Below are positions 44,813 to 55,229 of a stretch of 64,000 bases of DNA, piece by piece. Both the position numbers and the translations under genes were made by a program. The notes beneath the pieces were generated by a model that was not told the origin of the DNA, did no database searches, and worked only from the letters and a program-made list of their open reading frames with translations. Numbering within the stretch: the stretch's first letter is position 1; every line of letters begins with the position of its first letter. This stretch comes from Oscheius sp. JU75 (Eukaryota > Nematoda > Chromadorea > Rhabditida > Rhabditidae), in NCBI GenBank assembly GCA_037178855.1, contig JASJZC010000006.1, forward strand, positions 2,790,001-2,854,000. The letters run 5' to 3'.

Positions 44813-46243
44813 CTGGAAATTTTTTGATCTCGAAAGCTGCGAATTATCGTTGCCAACACTAAATATCTGAAGTACACAGGTAGTGTGAAACAATTGAAAC
44901 TTTTTCGAAAGTGTCACTTGACCAATAATGAAAAACTTCTACATATTATTATGTTTTATGCCACAAATTTCCATTGAACATCTTCCGGCTATCCTTATGA
45001 CATATCTTCGCCCTTCGCAGAGCTACCAAGAGTTAAAGTGAAATTTCTTGATGGTGATTTAACCGAGTATTACCAAAGAGGCATATCTAGAACTGCTAAA
45101 TCATTTTAAATCTCCAAAACACAGACCCAGCTATTCAAATAACCCCCTGCCTTATATCGTTACCGTAAAAATATTGTTTTTTTTGTAACTGGAGCTTGCT
45201 GCACTCTAAAAGTATAGCTCATGAACAATTTCATCCATCAAGAATGGATGAAATACTTCTGTCTTTCCATTTTTAGGCGTAAAACTTGAGCCAGTTCAAA
45301 GAACAACTGCGTCCTCATTGTTATTCACAAACGAAATTGAATACCGGATGAAACATATTTGGTTTTCCTGCCCAATATAAAAACTTGCCATGTTGCAAAT
45401 GCAAAAGTGGAAGATTTTCTCTGACATTCTTAGCCAGAAATGCCATTTGGAGAGACTAGAAAGAGGAGCAGGAGGAGGAGGAACTCCCTTCCCGTGTTCA
45501 TCAATTTTTCCTCGGTGAATTTCAAAAAAGCTCAAAAGGGCGCCCAAGTTGATTGTGTGACTGGACTGAATGTGGTCGGAACGGAGTTTTTATGGAATTC
45601 GAGAGAGGAAGCTTCCGCTGTCTGAGAGGACAGAGGCGGAGAAAATTCGCAGAAAACTTGAAAATGATTTTTTGTCTATATCGAGAGCACATCATTTCGT
45701 TTTATCTATTTCCACTACCAGTATGGATTGAAACAGTATGGTCTGAGGTAGAACAATACTGTAAACTGCTCCGTTTGCAGTGCTTGAGTACTACGCCGAT
45801 GAGCATACTATTGTGCTACTATTACGAAAGCGTATGTATTTCTGAATTCATGAGGCAAACAATAAAAAGATGTGTTAAAAATTAGTTTCATAAAACACGG
45901 GAGCTTACTGGAGGGTATGACCAGCAAAAAAATTAGTTCGGTGTGCCGTAGGAGCAATTTTTTTTTTTGGAAAATCTATGGTTCACCCATCTTCTTTCAC
46001 TGAGAAAATGTTTGGTTTGTTATAATCAAGTTTTGAATCCTAAAAAATGGGAGGAACTCTTTTATGTTTCAATTGAAAATTATTACCAGTAAAAGTGACC
46101 GATCTTCGCTTGTAAGATCGCACTGATGCTTCACCGAATGATTGTTTTATATATTACATATAAGACCCATCGCCTCTTCAACTTCTAACTCTTTCTGACC
46201 AGAAAAAAGGCTCAAAAGATATGTGACTCTGACCCCCTCTAAC
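44813..46243. other. Intron or upstream region of the K2P gene
   Basis: AT-rich. Frames around 45440-45885 are open on both strands but lack splice signals that fit the channel. Nothing else recognised. Confidence 0.4.
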
Positions 46244-46330
46244 CTCTAAAAGCCTGTGGCAAGTACTCCTCCGGTAGACTGGAAACAAAGGCTAGATCAC
46301 TGAATGGTAGTCCTAATTTGGGCTTCTGAA
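46244..46330 (-). other. Possible third N-terminal K2P exon copy (degenerate)
   Basis: Minus-strand frame VVQKPKLGLPFSDLAFVSSL shows spaced similarity to the exons at 50246 and 51830 (Q.P.LG...DLA). It ends at a GTTAGA donor in the same phase (one leftover base). Upstream FRWALWAS is in another frame, suggesting an indel. The 5' border is not defined. Confidence 0.25.
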
Positions 46331-47519
46331 CGACTTGGAATATCCGACCGACGCCCAAAGAGCCCATCGGAAGGAGGCCGATGAAGGCGACGAGAGAATA
46401 TGGCCATAAGGAGCCGTGAAATAGCGAAATTTGACACCGCCATGACACCAAAAAGGGGGAGCAGGGAGGATGCGAAAACTGGGTGTACGACGTTTTAGAA
46501 GAATCCTGGGACTCTGCGTCCCGAGAAAAAATGTTCTATGTTTCGAGATTATGGTTAGAGTACGTCTGTCCCGAACAGTCATTTCTGGTCGTAAGAGACA
46601 CGAATAAATCAGTAGTTTTTCGCGGCACGAAATAACAAAACTTTCAAAGGCAACGACTGACCCGCTTGAAAGGTAGTAGGATAAAAACTTATACTCCAAT
46701 CACTAGTTGGCAATAAAAAGCGTCGTTATAGCAAAAATGTCAAGCCTGTTTCTCATAAAATGCGTGTACTTGAACCATCGAAAGTTAGAGTTTCTGTGAA
46801 AAAGAGAACGCCAAATTCTTCAGAAGAACAAAACTTGTTATATACTGAACTTGAAACATTGGGTTGCTTTACGTTTTGTTCGTTTTTTGGACAGAACAGC
46901 AAAAATCACAACTATGACCAGTTTTTAAAACTTTCCGGGTCAAAACAAATCTCACTGTGACCTGGAAATTTAGACCTATATCCAGCGAATGCTGCTAATA
47001 TAAAAACAATTTTCTTATACACAGGCCTTAAACCATTTATAGTTCTCAATTAGATTCTTGCAATGAATAGTTTTTAATCGCCGGGAGTGTTCCATCTCCA
47101 CCCGCCGCGGCATCTTTTCCGGCCTGACATCTGTCAGCGATCTATCTCCATTCGACAATTGCTCCTCACACCTGCCCACCTGATCCATTTTGTTTTTATT
47201 GGAACACTTTGGGTCTGCCCTCCGGCTGACTCATTTGTACAGCTAATAAAACAACAAAAAGTTTTTTTGCTCTATAGGCTGCCGGTGAACCTTGGTGTTT
47301 AAAAATACTCATTGTTTAGTCTAATTTTGAAAAATAAAACGATCCACGAGTAGCCATTTTTGCAGAGTAGCGTATCCTGCGTGTCACGAACACAGAGGTT
47401 TTCGGGCTTAAAAGATGATTTTTTTGAATTTCCCCTGGGGAACATACTAGTGCCAAAAGTTTCTGGTTAGAAATACATGAATAACTTGAAACAAACAGTC
47501 AAAAAAGAGAAAATCTTAC

Positions 47520-47673
47520 CAGCCAGCTGCTGTTCCCTTGTAAAGTTATTAGATCTGGCAGTATTGTGCCGGGATAGTGTATGAATACTGGGCGGCTTCG
47601 AAGGGGGACGGGATGGTGGTCTCGAGGGCGGTTTCCGGTAAAAGTAAAGGGGAGGCAACAACTGTGTCGTGTC
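47520..47673 (-). CDS. Candidate proline-rich upstream exon of the K2P gene
   Basis: Minus-strand segment between a CTCCAG acceptor and a strong GTAAGATT donor. One frame reads KPPSRPPSRPPSKPPSIHT and ends with REQQLA plus one leftover base, the phase needed by the first common K2P exon. All three frames are open here, so the frame choice is an inference. No domain is recognised. Confidence 0.35.
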
Positions 47674-48408
47674 CTGGAGTTTGCTTTATGATTTGTAGGG
47701 AATGTTTCGATGGCGCCTAGTGGTTGTTGCAAAATATTCTGCTTAGTAATGGAGCGTGTGAAACATTTTCAAAAAAATATCGCTATGAAATACAGGCTGT
47801 TCTTTTGTCATTTTGATTTCTTTGAACTGATCCAAATGGTCATTTTCCATCTAAATGTAAGGTATGCTTTCAATTTTCTGGCCATCACACGATGAAAATT
47901 ACCCTTTGGGTGTGAAATATGCAGTAATGAAGTATTTGTGTGAAATCTCAAAACTTTCGTATAACCAACAATTCGATTTTTCTTTCTCACGCATCTTTCA
48001 ACTAAGTTTAGCCTGGCTACAGCCAAAGTTCGAATAGTAAGATACCCCGCCGCTTCACAGCCATTTTTCATATCGACCATCTCGATTTTCTAACCATAGT
48101 GTTCTGCAACGTTGTAGCATTTTATCTGCTCAACAACTTTGTAGGGCATCACTAAGCTTGAAACATACTCTTCTACCGAAAAAGCGGTCAAAATGAATTG
48201 CTTCTTACAATTCTATGTACAAATGATAGAATCCATACTGTATTGAAGAATTTACTTTAGCGCAGTTCTATTGACATTTTGAAACATTAGTTTTTGATTC
48301 AAAACTCGAAGACATGATTTGGACACGAAAAGTGAGTGTGAAGCGGCTTATAAGGATGCATTACTGTCCGAAATTTCATAGAACGATCTATAAAGTACCG
48401 CTGAGCAG

Positions 48409-48540
48409 ATGCTCGGTCTCGGCTCGAAGGAGCACTGTGTGGAGACGTTGCTCTTTCTCCTCGTCGACGAGTACGGCATGCCCTGGAGGGTCAACCGTCT
48501 CGACCAGACCACGGCCGCAGTTGTGCCCATTATTGAATAA
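48409..48540 (+). CDS. Short terminal exon of an unrecognised plus-strand gene or relic
   Basis: GC-rich 132-nt frame after a GAGCAG acceptor. It reads MLGLGSKEHCVETLLFLLVD and then EYGMPWRVNRLDQTTAAVV, and ends PIIE with TAA. The stop lies within AATAAA, so stop and poly(A) signal overlap. Codon use stands out from the AT-rich surroundings. A possible upstream piece ends at a GTGAGTG donor near 48330. It lies opposite the proposed K2P introns. Family unknown; it could be a processed gene fragment. Confidence 0.4.
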   Translation: MLGLGSKEHCVETLLFLLVDEYGMPWRVNRLDQTTAAVVPIIE

Positions 48541-49246
48541 AGAATAGGAGATATCAAAAATTGGATCTGGTCATTTCGCCCCGTGCCAACAGGGGCCTCT
48601 GCTCATGAGATTTGAGTGACGCGAGAGAGGAGGCGACTGGGGTGTATAGAATGAGAGGGAGGAGGAGCTGTTTGTTGCCAAGATCCTAGTACTACAACCT
48701 GGAGATGAGGGTGTATTGGCCAAAACACACAATAGTTTGGATTTTTATAGTTCCGGAGAAACACGTTTCGGATTATGGAAGTAAGATTTCATTGTATCAA
48801 GACTACTAAATGTAGAAACTAGATTTCTGCGTAGCTATCGAATACAGGTTTCGAATTTATGAATATGCTTCAGTTTCTGTATGATATCCTCTCTATTTTT
48901 GGGCACATAATATTTCCTTTTTAGTAACCGCCAAAGCAATTCTAAGGTGTCTTGGCCTAAATTCGCTGAACGCTCCCATATTTGAGAGTCCACTTCAAGA
49001 TAATAGATTTTTCTAACTCTGCTCTTTCTTTCATTCGAATCCTTCATTCGATATGAACAACAACTAGTTGATGGCTGCTTCACCTTTTTTGTTGTTTCAC
49101 CCTCACTAGTTACAAGTCCTATTGGAAAACACGATCTCTTGTATCCAGATGAGATATAAAACAGTCTCATTGTTAGTTTGAGCAAAAATGGAAGACTTTT
49201 GTTGGGAAAAAGACATCCCCTTCCCTCTCTGAACCCGAAATCTTTC

Positions 49247-49480
49247 TTTACTAAAGCGCAGTGGTGTCCGTCCGTCCGTCCGTCTGTCTGTCATGGTGTC
49301 CGCACAATTGCATGTCAACACTAATACCCAAAAGTTCTGACAAGTCATTTCATGTCAAGCGACGAGGTGAAAAGTCGACTGTGGGGGCAACTTTTGTTAC
49401 TAGGGAAGCGGCGAAGGCGTCTGTTATCAATACTAAGCCAAGACCAAACGGGCTGCAAAGCTGCCATCGGCAGCTGGTAT
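49247..49480. repeat. Dispersed element, copy 2 (taaagcgca..ggtgt family)
   Basis: Begins ttactaaagcgcagtggtgt, followed by a gtcc/gtcy run (49264-49292), and matches the start at 12826. Later parts share gggggcaa and a GC-rich gcggcgaaggcg block. Probably a non-autonomous mobile element; no coding domain was seen. Confidence 0.45.
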
Positions 49481-50245
49481 CCTACAAAACAGACGCTCAT
49501 GCACAACTGTTACGGACAAACTGACATAGTATTTATGGATCTCATGAAACCAACCAAAAAGTCATGAGCTTGTCCAGCTCTTACCTAGTATTTGCCATTT
49601 TTTGAGCCTAGTCAGGCTGCCAGAGTATTCAATTATCACTTCTCCGAGGGTGTAACAATGAGCCTATTAGTCATTTTTGGCTGAGCTCGTTGAGCACCTT
49701 TCTGCAGCAGGGAAGCAACTGGCAGAGAAGAAAAGTTTTTGTATGGATATCGAAAGCCGATTACCCAGTAAGCAGATCTTTTGGATTTGAACATGAAGAA
49801 CTGACCGGCCAGGTTTGTGTTCCCTGGCGTTGCCTGATTCCAACATAAGAAGAGCCATAATAGAATAGAAAAGATTTCGATGAAAACGTATACAAAATGT
49901 ACAAACTTTTTGGTTTCACTGAAAGATGAACATCGGGAGCAATTGATCTGGGCAATAGATTGAAGCTCCTACCTTGTTCATATTCGTTTTCCGATTTCTA
50001 GAGTGAGCAAAAAAGTATTACAAAGCCTTTTTCGAAGAGTATACGGGGTTCAAGGGTTAAAAAACTTTCGCGGAGCAGTACCAACTAAATACTTTGTTGG
50101 AATGCTTAAAGTTTTATGTTTCACTCAAACTTGACAAGCAAGACATGACTAGAAGTTTGTTGTTTTTTTTGAAACATTTTTCATTTTTTCCTCGATGATA
50201 ACACTCCCACAAGTTTGTCCACCTCCCTGGAAATCCAAAACCTAC

Positions 50246-50336
50246 TGTTGGTGAACAATGGCAGCAGAGCCAGGTCGATAGGTCCAAGTCCGGGAATCTG
50301 CTCGTGAGCCATCCGAGCCCATTTTGTGAACATTTC
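50246..50336 (-). CDS. Alternative K2P N-terminal exon B
   Basis: Ninety-one nt on the minus strand: an in-exon ATG (50333), then MFTKWARMAHEQIPGLGPID and LALLPLFTN, ending at a GTAGGT donor with one leftover base. It is clearly paralogous to the exon at 51830-51922. Its end phase fits the first common channel exon (44812), where the junction would read TNKNIGRVKWDEF. I infer an alternative first exon with its own promoter. The paralogy is direct observation; the splice to the channel is inference. Confidence 0.55.
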
Positions 50337-51078
50337 CTAAGTATTGAAAAGTCAAAAATGGAGACAAGTATAGCGCAGAGGAACGTCTGTTTTGACCGCC
50401 CGAACGAGAAGGCCAGAGGTAAAAGATTCATCGGTTAGTGGAGACGCGGCCTTTCATCAGCCGGAGAGGCCCTCCAAACAACATATTCTCAATTCAGAAT
50501 TAATTGCTTTTTGATATATTACAGGAGGGGAGGATAATTTTGGGAAATTGGGGTCGAGGTATCAGTACTTTTGTCTTTTTGTAATCTTATCATATGCTTT
50601 CAACTATTGGTTAATGCTCGAACTCATATCGAAATCAGAGATTTGAGCGTAGCTTTGGCCAAGGGCTCTATAGAGATCGAAGATTCGCATACGATAGTCT
50701 CTCTTGTCTCATTTAGGTCAAAACCGCTAATGATGGTAATGAGCCTAGTAAATAAAAATACAATCTTTTGAGCTAGCTATAAAGTTCCTGCTCCGAAAAG
50801 AAACACTGTTGAGCCCTTAAGAACGTCAAAAGTTGCTGCATTGTCCAAGAATCTGTTTTTGTTTCGCTCTGTTTCTTTGTTTGATCACTCCTTTTTACGC
50901 TACTTTTCGACTGGAGTTTGAGATGAAAGTAGTCGGATGTTGAATTGAGCATGGGAAAGTAATGTATCACTGAGGTGACATTCTGACTTGTATTGAGAGA
51001 ACGCGATTTCTGGTAGTTAACATACCGGATTGAAACAAAAAAAAATACAAAAGATACAACTCGTATGTAGAGTATGAA

Positions 51079-51261
51079 CTAGGCTCTCTTTTGTGTGGGA
51101 GCGACACACAAAATGTCGCGCAGATCGGCATAAAACGCGCATAATGTCCCCAAAGGGCGCATATTAGGGTCCACGGAGAAACATCTCCAGCTGCATGAAT
51201 CCAACTTGACATAAATGGCCATTGCGAGCGCGAGCAAAAAGTCAAAGATTGTCCTACGCAT
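51079..51261 (-). CDS. Small ORF with N-terminal hydrophobic segment
   Basis: Sixty-codon single frame starting with ATG: MRRTIFDFLLALAMAIYVKL, then DSCSWRC. The start resembles a signal peptide or anchor and the local sequence is GC-richer than its flanks. There is no family match. It lies between two alternative K2P exons on the same strand. It may be chance. Confidence 0.25.
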   Translation of the reverse strand: MRRTIFDFLLALAMAIYVKLDSCSWRCFSVDPNMRPLGTLCAFYADLRDILCVAPTQKRA

Positions 51262-51829
51262 AGCTAGTCAACTCGTCAGATTACGGAAATGTGAGAACAC
51301 CTACGGACAAAGGAGATACAACGTAAAGATTCTCCCTAAGCATAGACGTTGTAATAAATTTTCGGCGAATGTATGAACAGTAACGCCCCTCATTACATTC
51401 CAGTCACAAGCTCTGGTAGGAAAATTTTCATCTGAGGAAAAAATAAATAATCTTATCCTTCTCAACCTCTGCCGTCTTCCAACATTTCTACAAAATACAA
51501 ACTTCTACAGTTTCATTATTCACGACATAACATTTGCGATGCTGAAAGAGGTCAAGAAAAGAAAACTTTTTCTTTGTTTCACTCTGCACATGAAAGCCAG
51601 GATTTTGTAATCCTAGCAAACCTTTTCTTTCAATTTGTTTAAAATTTTCAAAAGCAGAAATGTTTCAACCTTGCACCTTTATCAGGTCGCTGTTATTGCT
51701 GTAGTTCTGAGTTTTTTCTTTTCAGAAACACAATATACCGCAAGACAACAAATTTTCCACCGAATCACTCCCTAGATATAACTTGATCAGTAGAACATCG
51801 CTATGACCGACTTTTTGCTTAGAACTCAC

Positions 51830-51922
51830 TTCTCGGTATGATTGGCAGAAGAGCACAGTGCGCCGGTCCGAGCTCGACAATCTGGGCGTGAGCATAGTTG
51901 GCCCATTGGGTGAACATGGATC
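51830..51922 (-). CDS. Alternative K2P N-terminal exon A
   Basis: Ninety-three nt between a GATCCCAG acceptor and a GTGAGT donor on the minus strand, encoding SMFTQWANYAHAQIVELGP and AHCALLPIIPR. It shares the pattern MFT.WA..AH.QI..LGP...ALLP with exon B. It starts needing one base and ends leaving one base, so it fits between the exon at 57681-57843 and the first common K2P exon. No known domain; probably a cytosolic N-terminal segment before TM1. Confidence 0.55.
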
Positions 51923-51989
51923 CTGGGATCGGATTGTGAAGAATACGGAAAGAAGAGAGGGGGAACTGGTTGTACTCAAGAAATAAAAG

Positions 51990-53590
51990 AGGAAATGTTT
52001 GGCAAAAATGAAGTGTGAAAAATTTATGTTTATTTATGATTTCACATTTATCAACTTGTTTTGTTCAGCAAAAAAAAGTTCAAAGGGGCGACGGGCAATT
52101 ATCTATTGCATAGTCGCAGATCTAACAAAAAAGATGAGTTTGTCGCCTAGACCTCCCAGTACAGATTCATCCAATTGGAGAATGAAGAACAGGGAAGTGT
52201 ACCACTAGAGAACAAGAAAATTTCCTGAGCAGGGATGAGGGGTCAACAACAGTACAAACACCCTTTTCGGTTCTTTGAAGCATACGATAGTCCCTCTTAG
52301 CTTTTTTGGTTCAAAACCTAATATGTTTCATCGACTGTTCAATGGAAGAACAGGAAATTGGCTACTGATAACATGCCCCCCCACAAAACGACTAACAGCT
52401 TACCGCAATTCTTAGAGATACCGGGACTGTACGGATACTTTTAATTGGATCAAAGAGAAATGGCAACACTGCTCCTTATAGTCTAATTATCTAGAGGGTG
52501 AAACCTAGAAGCATCAAAAAACTTCTGGATACTATATATATATTTCAGGCTCTCATGAGAAGAGAGAAATATGCTTCATCTGGTATTTTTAGGCCGGAAA
52601 GAGGAAAAGATGTGATCATTCAGATGTCTCTACTAGATAAAGGACACTTCTTCCTAGTAATCTAATTGTCACTCGAACAGAACGAGAGGAAATGACTTAA
52701 ATTGGCGGAAAAGGACCACGAGTCGAGCTGGCCTTTTTGTTGTTTTTAATAGAGGATGAGATGAAATAAAAGAAACCCAGAGGGAACATTCGGAGACTCA
52801 TTCGGAGTCGTCAGAATGGCCGAACGGGAGAGAGAAAACGGCTCTGAGCTATATTTCTGAACCAGAGATGGGAAAAATGGCTTTGGGAGAGGGAATTGGG
52901 AGTAAAAACAAGACTATAAATGTTCAAGGGCTCAGTAAACAAGTATTCTTTTTTCTTAGACGGGCTCATTGTTAGTAGAAATTTCGCAAACTATGCTATT
53001 ATATGGCAGAGTGAAACACTAAGTGAACTAAATTGAAATTAGGACGACACATCGTATACTACTGCAGCAGACTTCATCTTACTGTAGCAGTGAAACGAGA
53101 ATGTTGAAAGTAGTAAAAAGTTAGTTTTAATGTTATACCAGGATTGTTAGTAATGAACATGTCTTTTGGCAACAGTTCCTTGTTGTTCTCCAACAGTACC
53201 AAAGAAAACAATAGCAGTACCCCCAAAAGTGTAGTAGTAATACACTCTGAGCAACATGTTGCTTGATAAGCAGTAATGCTGAAACATTCTTCTAGAAAAA
53301 ATATTGCAAAACTAGTTGGCACGAAAAAATGTTTCACTTTTGAAGTAAGAAAGAACAGGAAAGGTATACTTTGCTATATTCTCGCAGTTTAAAAAAATTG
53401 CAGACTATTTTATGAAATCCCCTCGCTGTATACCCCTCCTTCTTCACTGCAAAAGCCATTTTTCCCTGCGACTGGCCTCCGTTTCCGAAAAGCATAGCTA
53501 CGACTTCCCGCCATTGAGGAAGCAGTAATTTCTCTAGTGGTTTTTCTTGTTTCAGACAGAGTATTAAAGAAGGAGCGAGACAAAACTATA
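51990..53590. other. Spacer left of the Tc3-like element
   Basis: AT-rich, with frequent TGAAACA/TGTTTCA words. No gene, RNA or repeat border was recognised. Confidence 0.5.
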
Positions 53591-53594
53591 GATA

Positions 53595-53949
53595 CAGTGC
53601 GGTGCAAAATTATAGGGCCACCCAGTTTTTTGTGCATTCTGGCGCGAGGTGGCGTTTTGAGGTTTCGGGAATTGCACCAGCGGATTCGGCGGCTTTCAAA
53701 ACCCCTGGGTAGGTATGCTTCAGCAATTCAGACGTTTTTTTAAGATCAGGCGGGTATTTTTACTAAAAGAGTTGCAGAAGCCTTGGTGCAAAATTATAGG
53801 GTCACTAGACAAAAACGCTTTTAAAAACTTTCACACGTCACAACCTGTCAACATAAGATGTCTGTGGGGGTAAGGCAGTTCGTCTCTGATAGCCACCATG
53901 CCTCTTGGTACCCAACTGTCCAGCGACGAGCGTGCTCAAGTCGACGTTC
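53595..53949. repeat. Left terminal inverted repeat of the Tc3-like element
   Basis: Matches the complement of 54872-55226 with only rare mismatches, for example gcgcgaggtgg against gcgcggggtgg. The subterminal gtgcaaaattatagggtcac (53790-53809) repeats the terminal motif and may be a second transposase-binding site. Confidence 0.9.
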
Positions 53950-54923
53950 GACAAGTCACAAGAGTTTTCAGAAAGTTGGGGTTCATACGGGTCCACTCGC
54001 AGTAAATCGCTTGTTGAAGCTCTTCAATAGTGTTGTACTGCTTCCCATTTGCGTAGATGTTCCTGGCTAGCATTCCCCGATCGTTTTCAATCGGGTTGAG
54101 ATCGGGACTGAGAGCGGGCCAACCCATTGCATCCACCAATTCGTCTTTGAGCCAAGCAAGGGTCGCTCTGGAGGTGTGAACCGTGGCATTGACTTGCATG
54201 AACTGTAGACTCTGCTGGCTGGATTGATGGTAGAATAGCAGGAGGCGCTTATCCAAAACTTCCTGATAGGCTTGGCTGTTCATTTTGGTCGTAATGAACT
54301 CCATCTCTACCACTTCATCGTTGCAGAAAGCACCCCAGACCATGACGGACCCTCCTCCAAAATTTCTTCTGGACATCATGCGTGGATCTTTCCTGAGATC
54401 TCTCCAATAGTAGCCAAAACCGTCAGGTCCATCCAAATTGAACTTCTTTTTATCGGAAAAGACGACCTATTGGGTAAAAATAAGAAAGAAGACAGAAGTG
54501 ACACACCTTTTCCCAATTGGTTATCATGTTAACTCTGCAGAAGTTGAGCCTGGCCACTTTGTGATGTGCTTGAAGTCGAGGAGCTGGCTTCATCTTTTCT
54601 TGCTTCAGATTCGGGTTACGTGCGATGGAACGAAGGACGGTCCACTTGGAGACAGCAAGATTCAGCTCAGTGATGACTTGACGGCAACTGACAGCTTGGT
54701 TGGATACACGTCTGAAGACTCGTCTCTCGTCTCGCACCGACAATTTCCTGGGCCGTCCAGTGTGTAGAGCTGTTCCATAGGTTCCGGGACTGTGTACGTA
54801 ACTGTTGATCACGCTCCTGCTCCGACCCAGCTTTTCGGCGATCTTCCTGTTCGAGAGCTCGACATCTTGAAGAACGTCGACTTGAGCACGCTCGTCGCTG
54901 GACAGTTGGGTACCAAGAGGCAT
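53936..54923 (-). CDS. Tc3-like transposase, probably inactive
   Basis: Two exons (54507-54923 and 53936-54466) around a 40-nt intron with GTGTGT donor and CAATAG acceptor, giving about 315 aa. The intron falls between WEK and VVFSD, which I recall as the Tc3 intron site. The N-terminus has the paired HTH DNA-binding domain ([30 protein letters not shown], and the HTGRPRKLS hook). The DDE domain shows the first Asp (VVFSD) and the final Glu (SPDLNPIEN). The second Asp is Val: the usual QDNATIH reads QVNATVH. The C-terminus ends early, running into the left inverted repeat. The loss of a catalytic Asp should block transposition by this copy. Confidence 0.88.
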
Positions 54924-55226
54924 GGTGGCTATCAGAGACGAACTGCCTTACCCCCACAGACATCTTATGTTGACAGGTTGTGACGTGTGAAAGTTTTTAA
55001 AAGCGTTTTTGTCTAGTGACCCTATAATTTTGCACCAAGGCTTCTGCAACTCTTTTAGTAAAAATACCCGCCTGATCTTAAAAAAACGTCTGAATTGCTG
55101 AAGCATACCTACCCAGGGGTTTTGAAAGCCGCCGAATCCGCTGGTGCAATTCCCGAAACCTCAAAACGCCACCCCGCGCCAGAATGCACAAAAAACTGGG
55201 TGGCCCTATAATTTTGCACCGCACTG
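54872..55226. repeat. Right terminal inverted repeat of the Tc3-like element
   Basis: Mirror of the left repeat. It includes the transposase ATG (54923) and the first 17 codons, so the left repeat carries the same start sequence without a gene behind it. Confidence 0.9.
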
Positions 55227-55229
55227 TAG

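Larger units (their letters stand above)
53595..55226. mobile_element. Tc3-like DNA transposon (Tc1/mariner superfamily)
   Basis: A 1632-bp element flanked by TA on both sides (53593-53594 and 55227-55228), the usual Tc1/mariner target duplication. The ends are CAGTGCGGTGCAAAATTATA and its complement. Terminal inverted repeats span 53595-53949 and 54872-55226 (355 bp each) and are almost identical, pointing to a fairly young insertion. Long TIRs are typical of the Tc3 branch. It carries one transposase gene on the minus strand that starts inside one TIR and stops inside the other. Confidence 0.93.

Noticed and set aside
45440-45885. Overlapping open frames on the plus strand near 45.5 kb
   Set aside because: No splice or domain support; sited in the proposed K2P upstream intron.
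54477-54506. Possible frameshift in the transposase between its two open frames
   Set aside because: The break is explained by a 40-nt intron with proper borders (54467-54506) at the position expected for Tc3.
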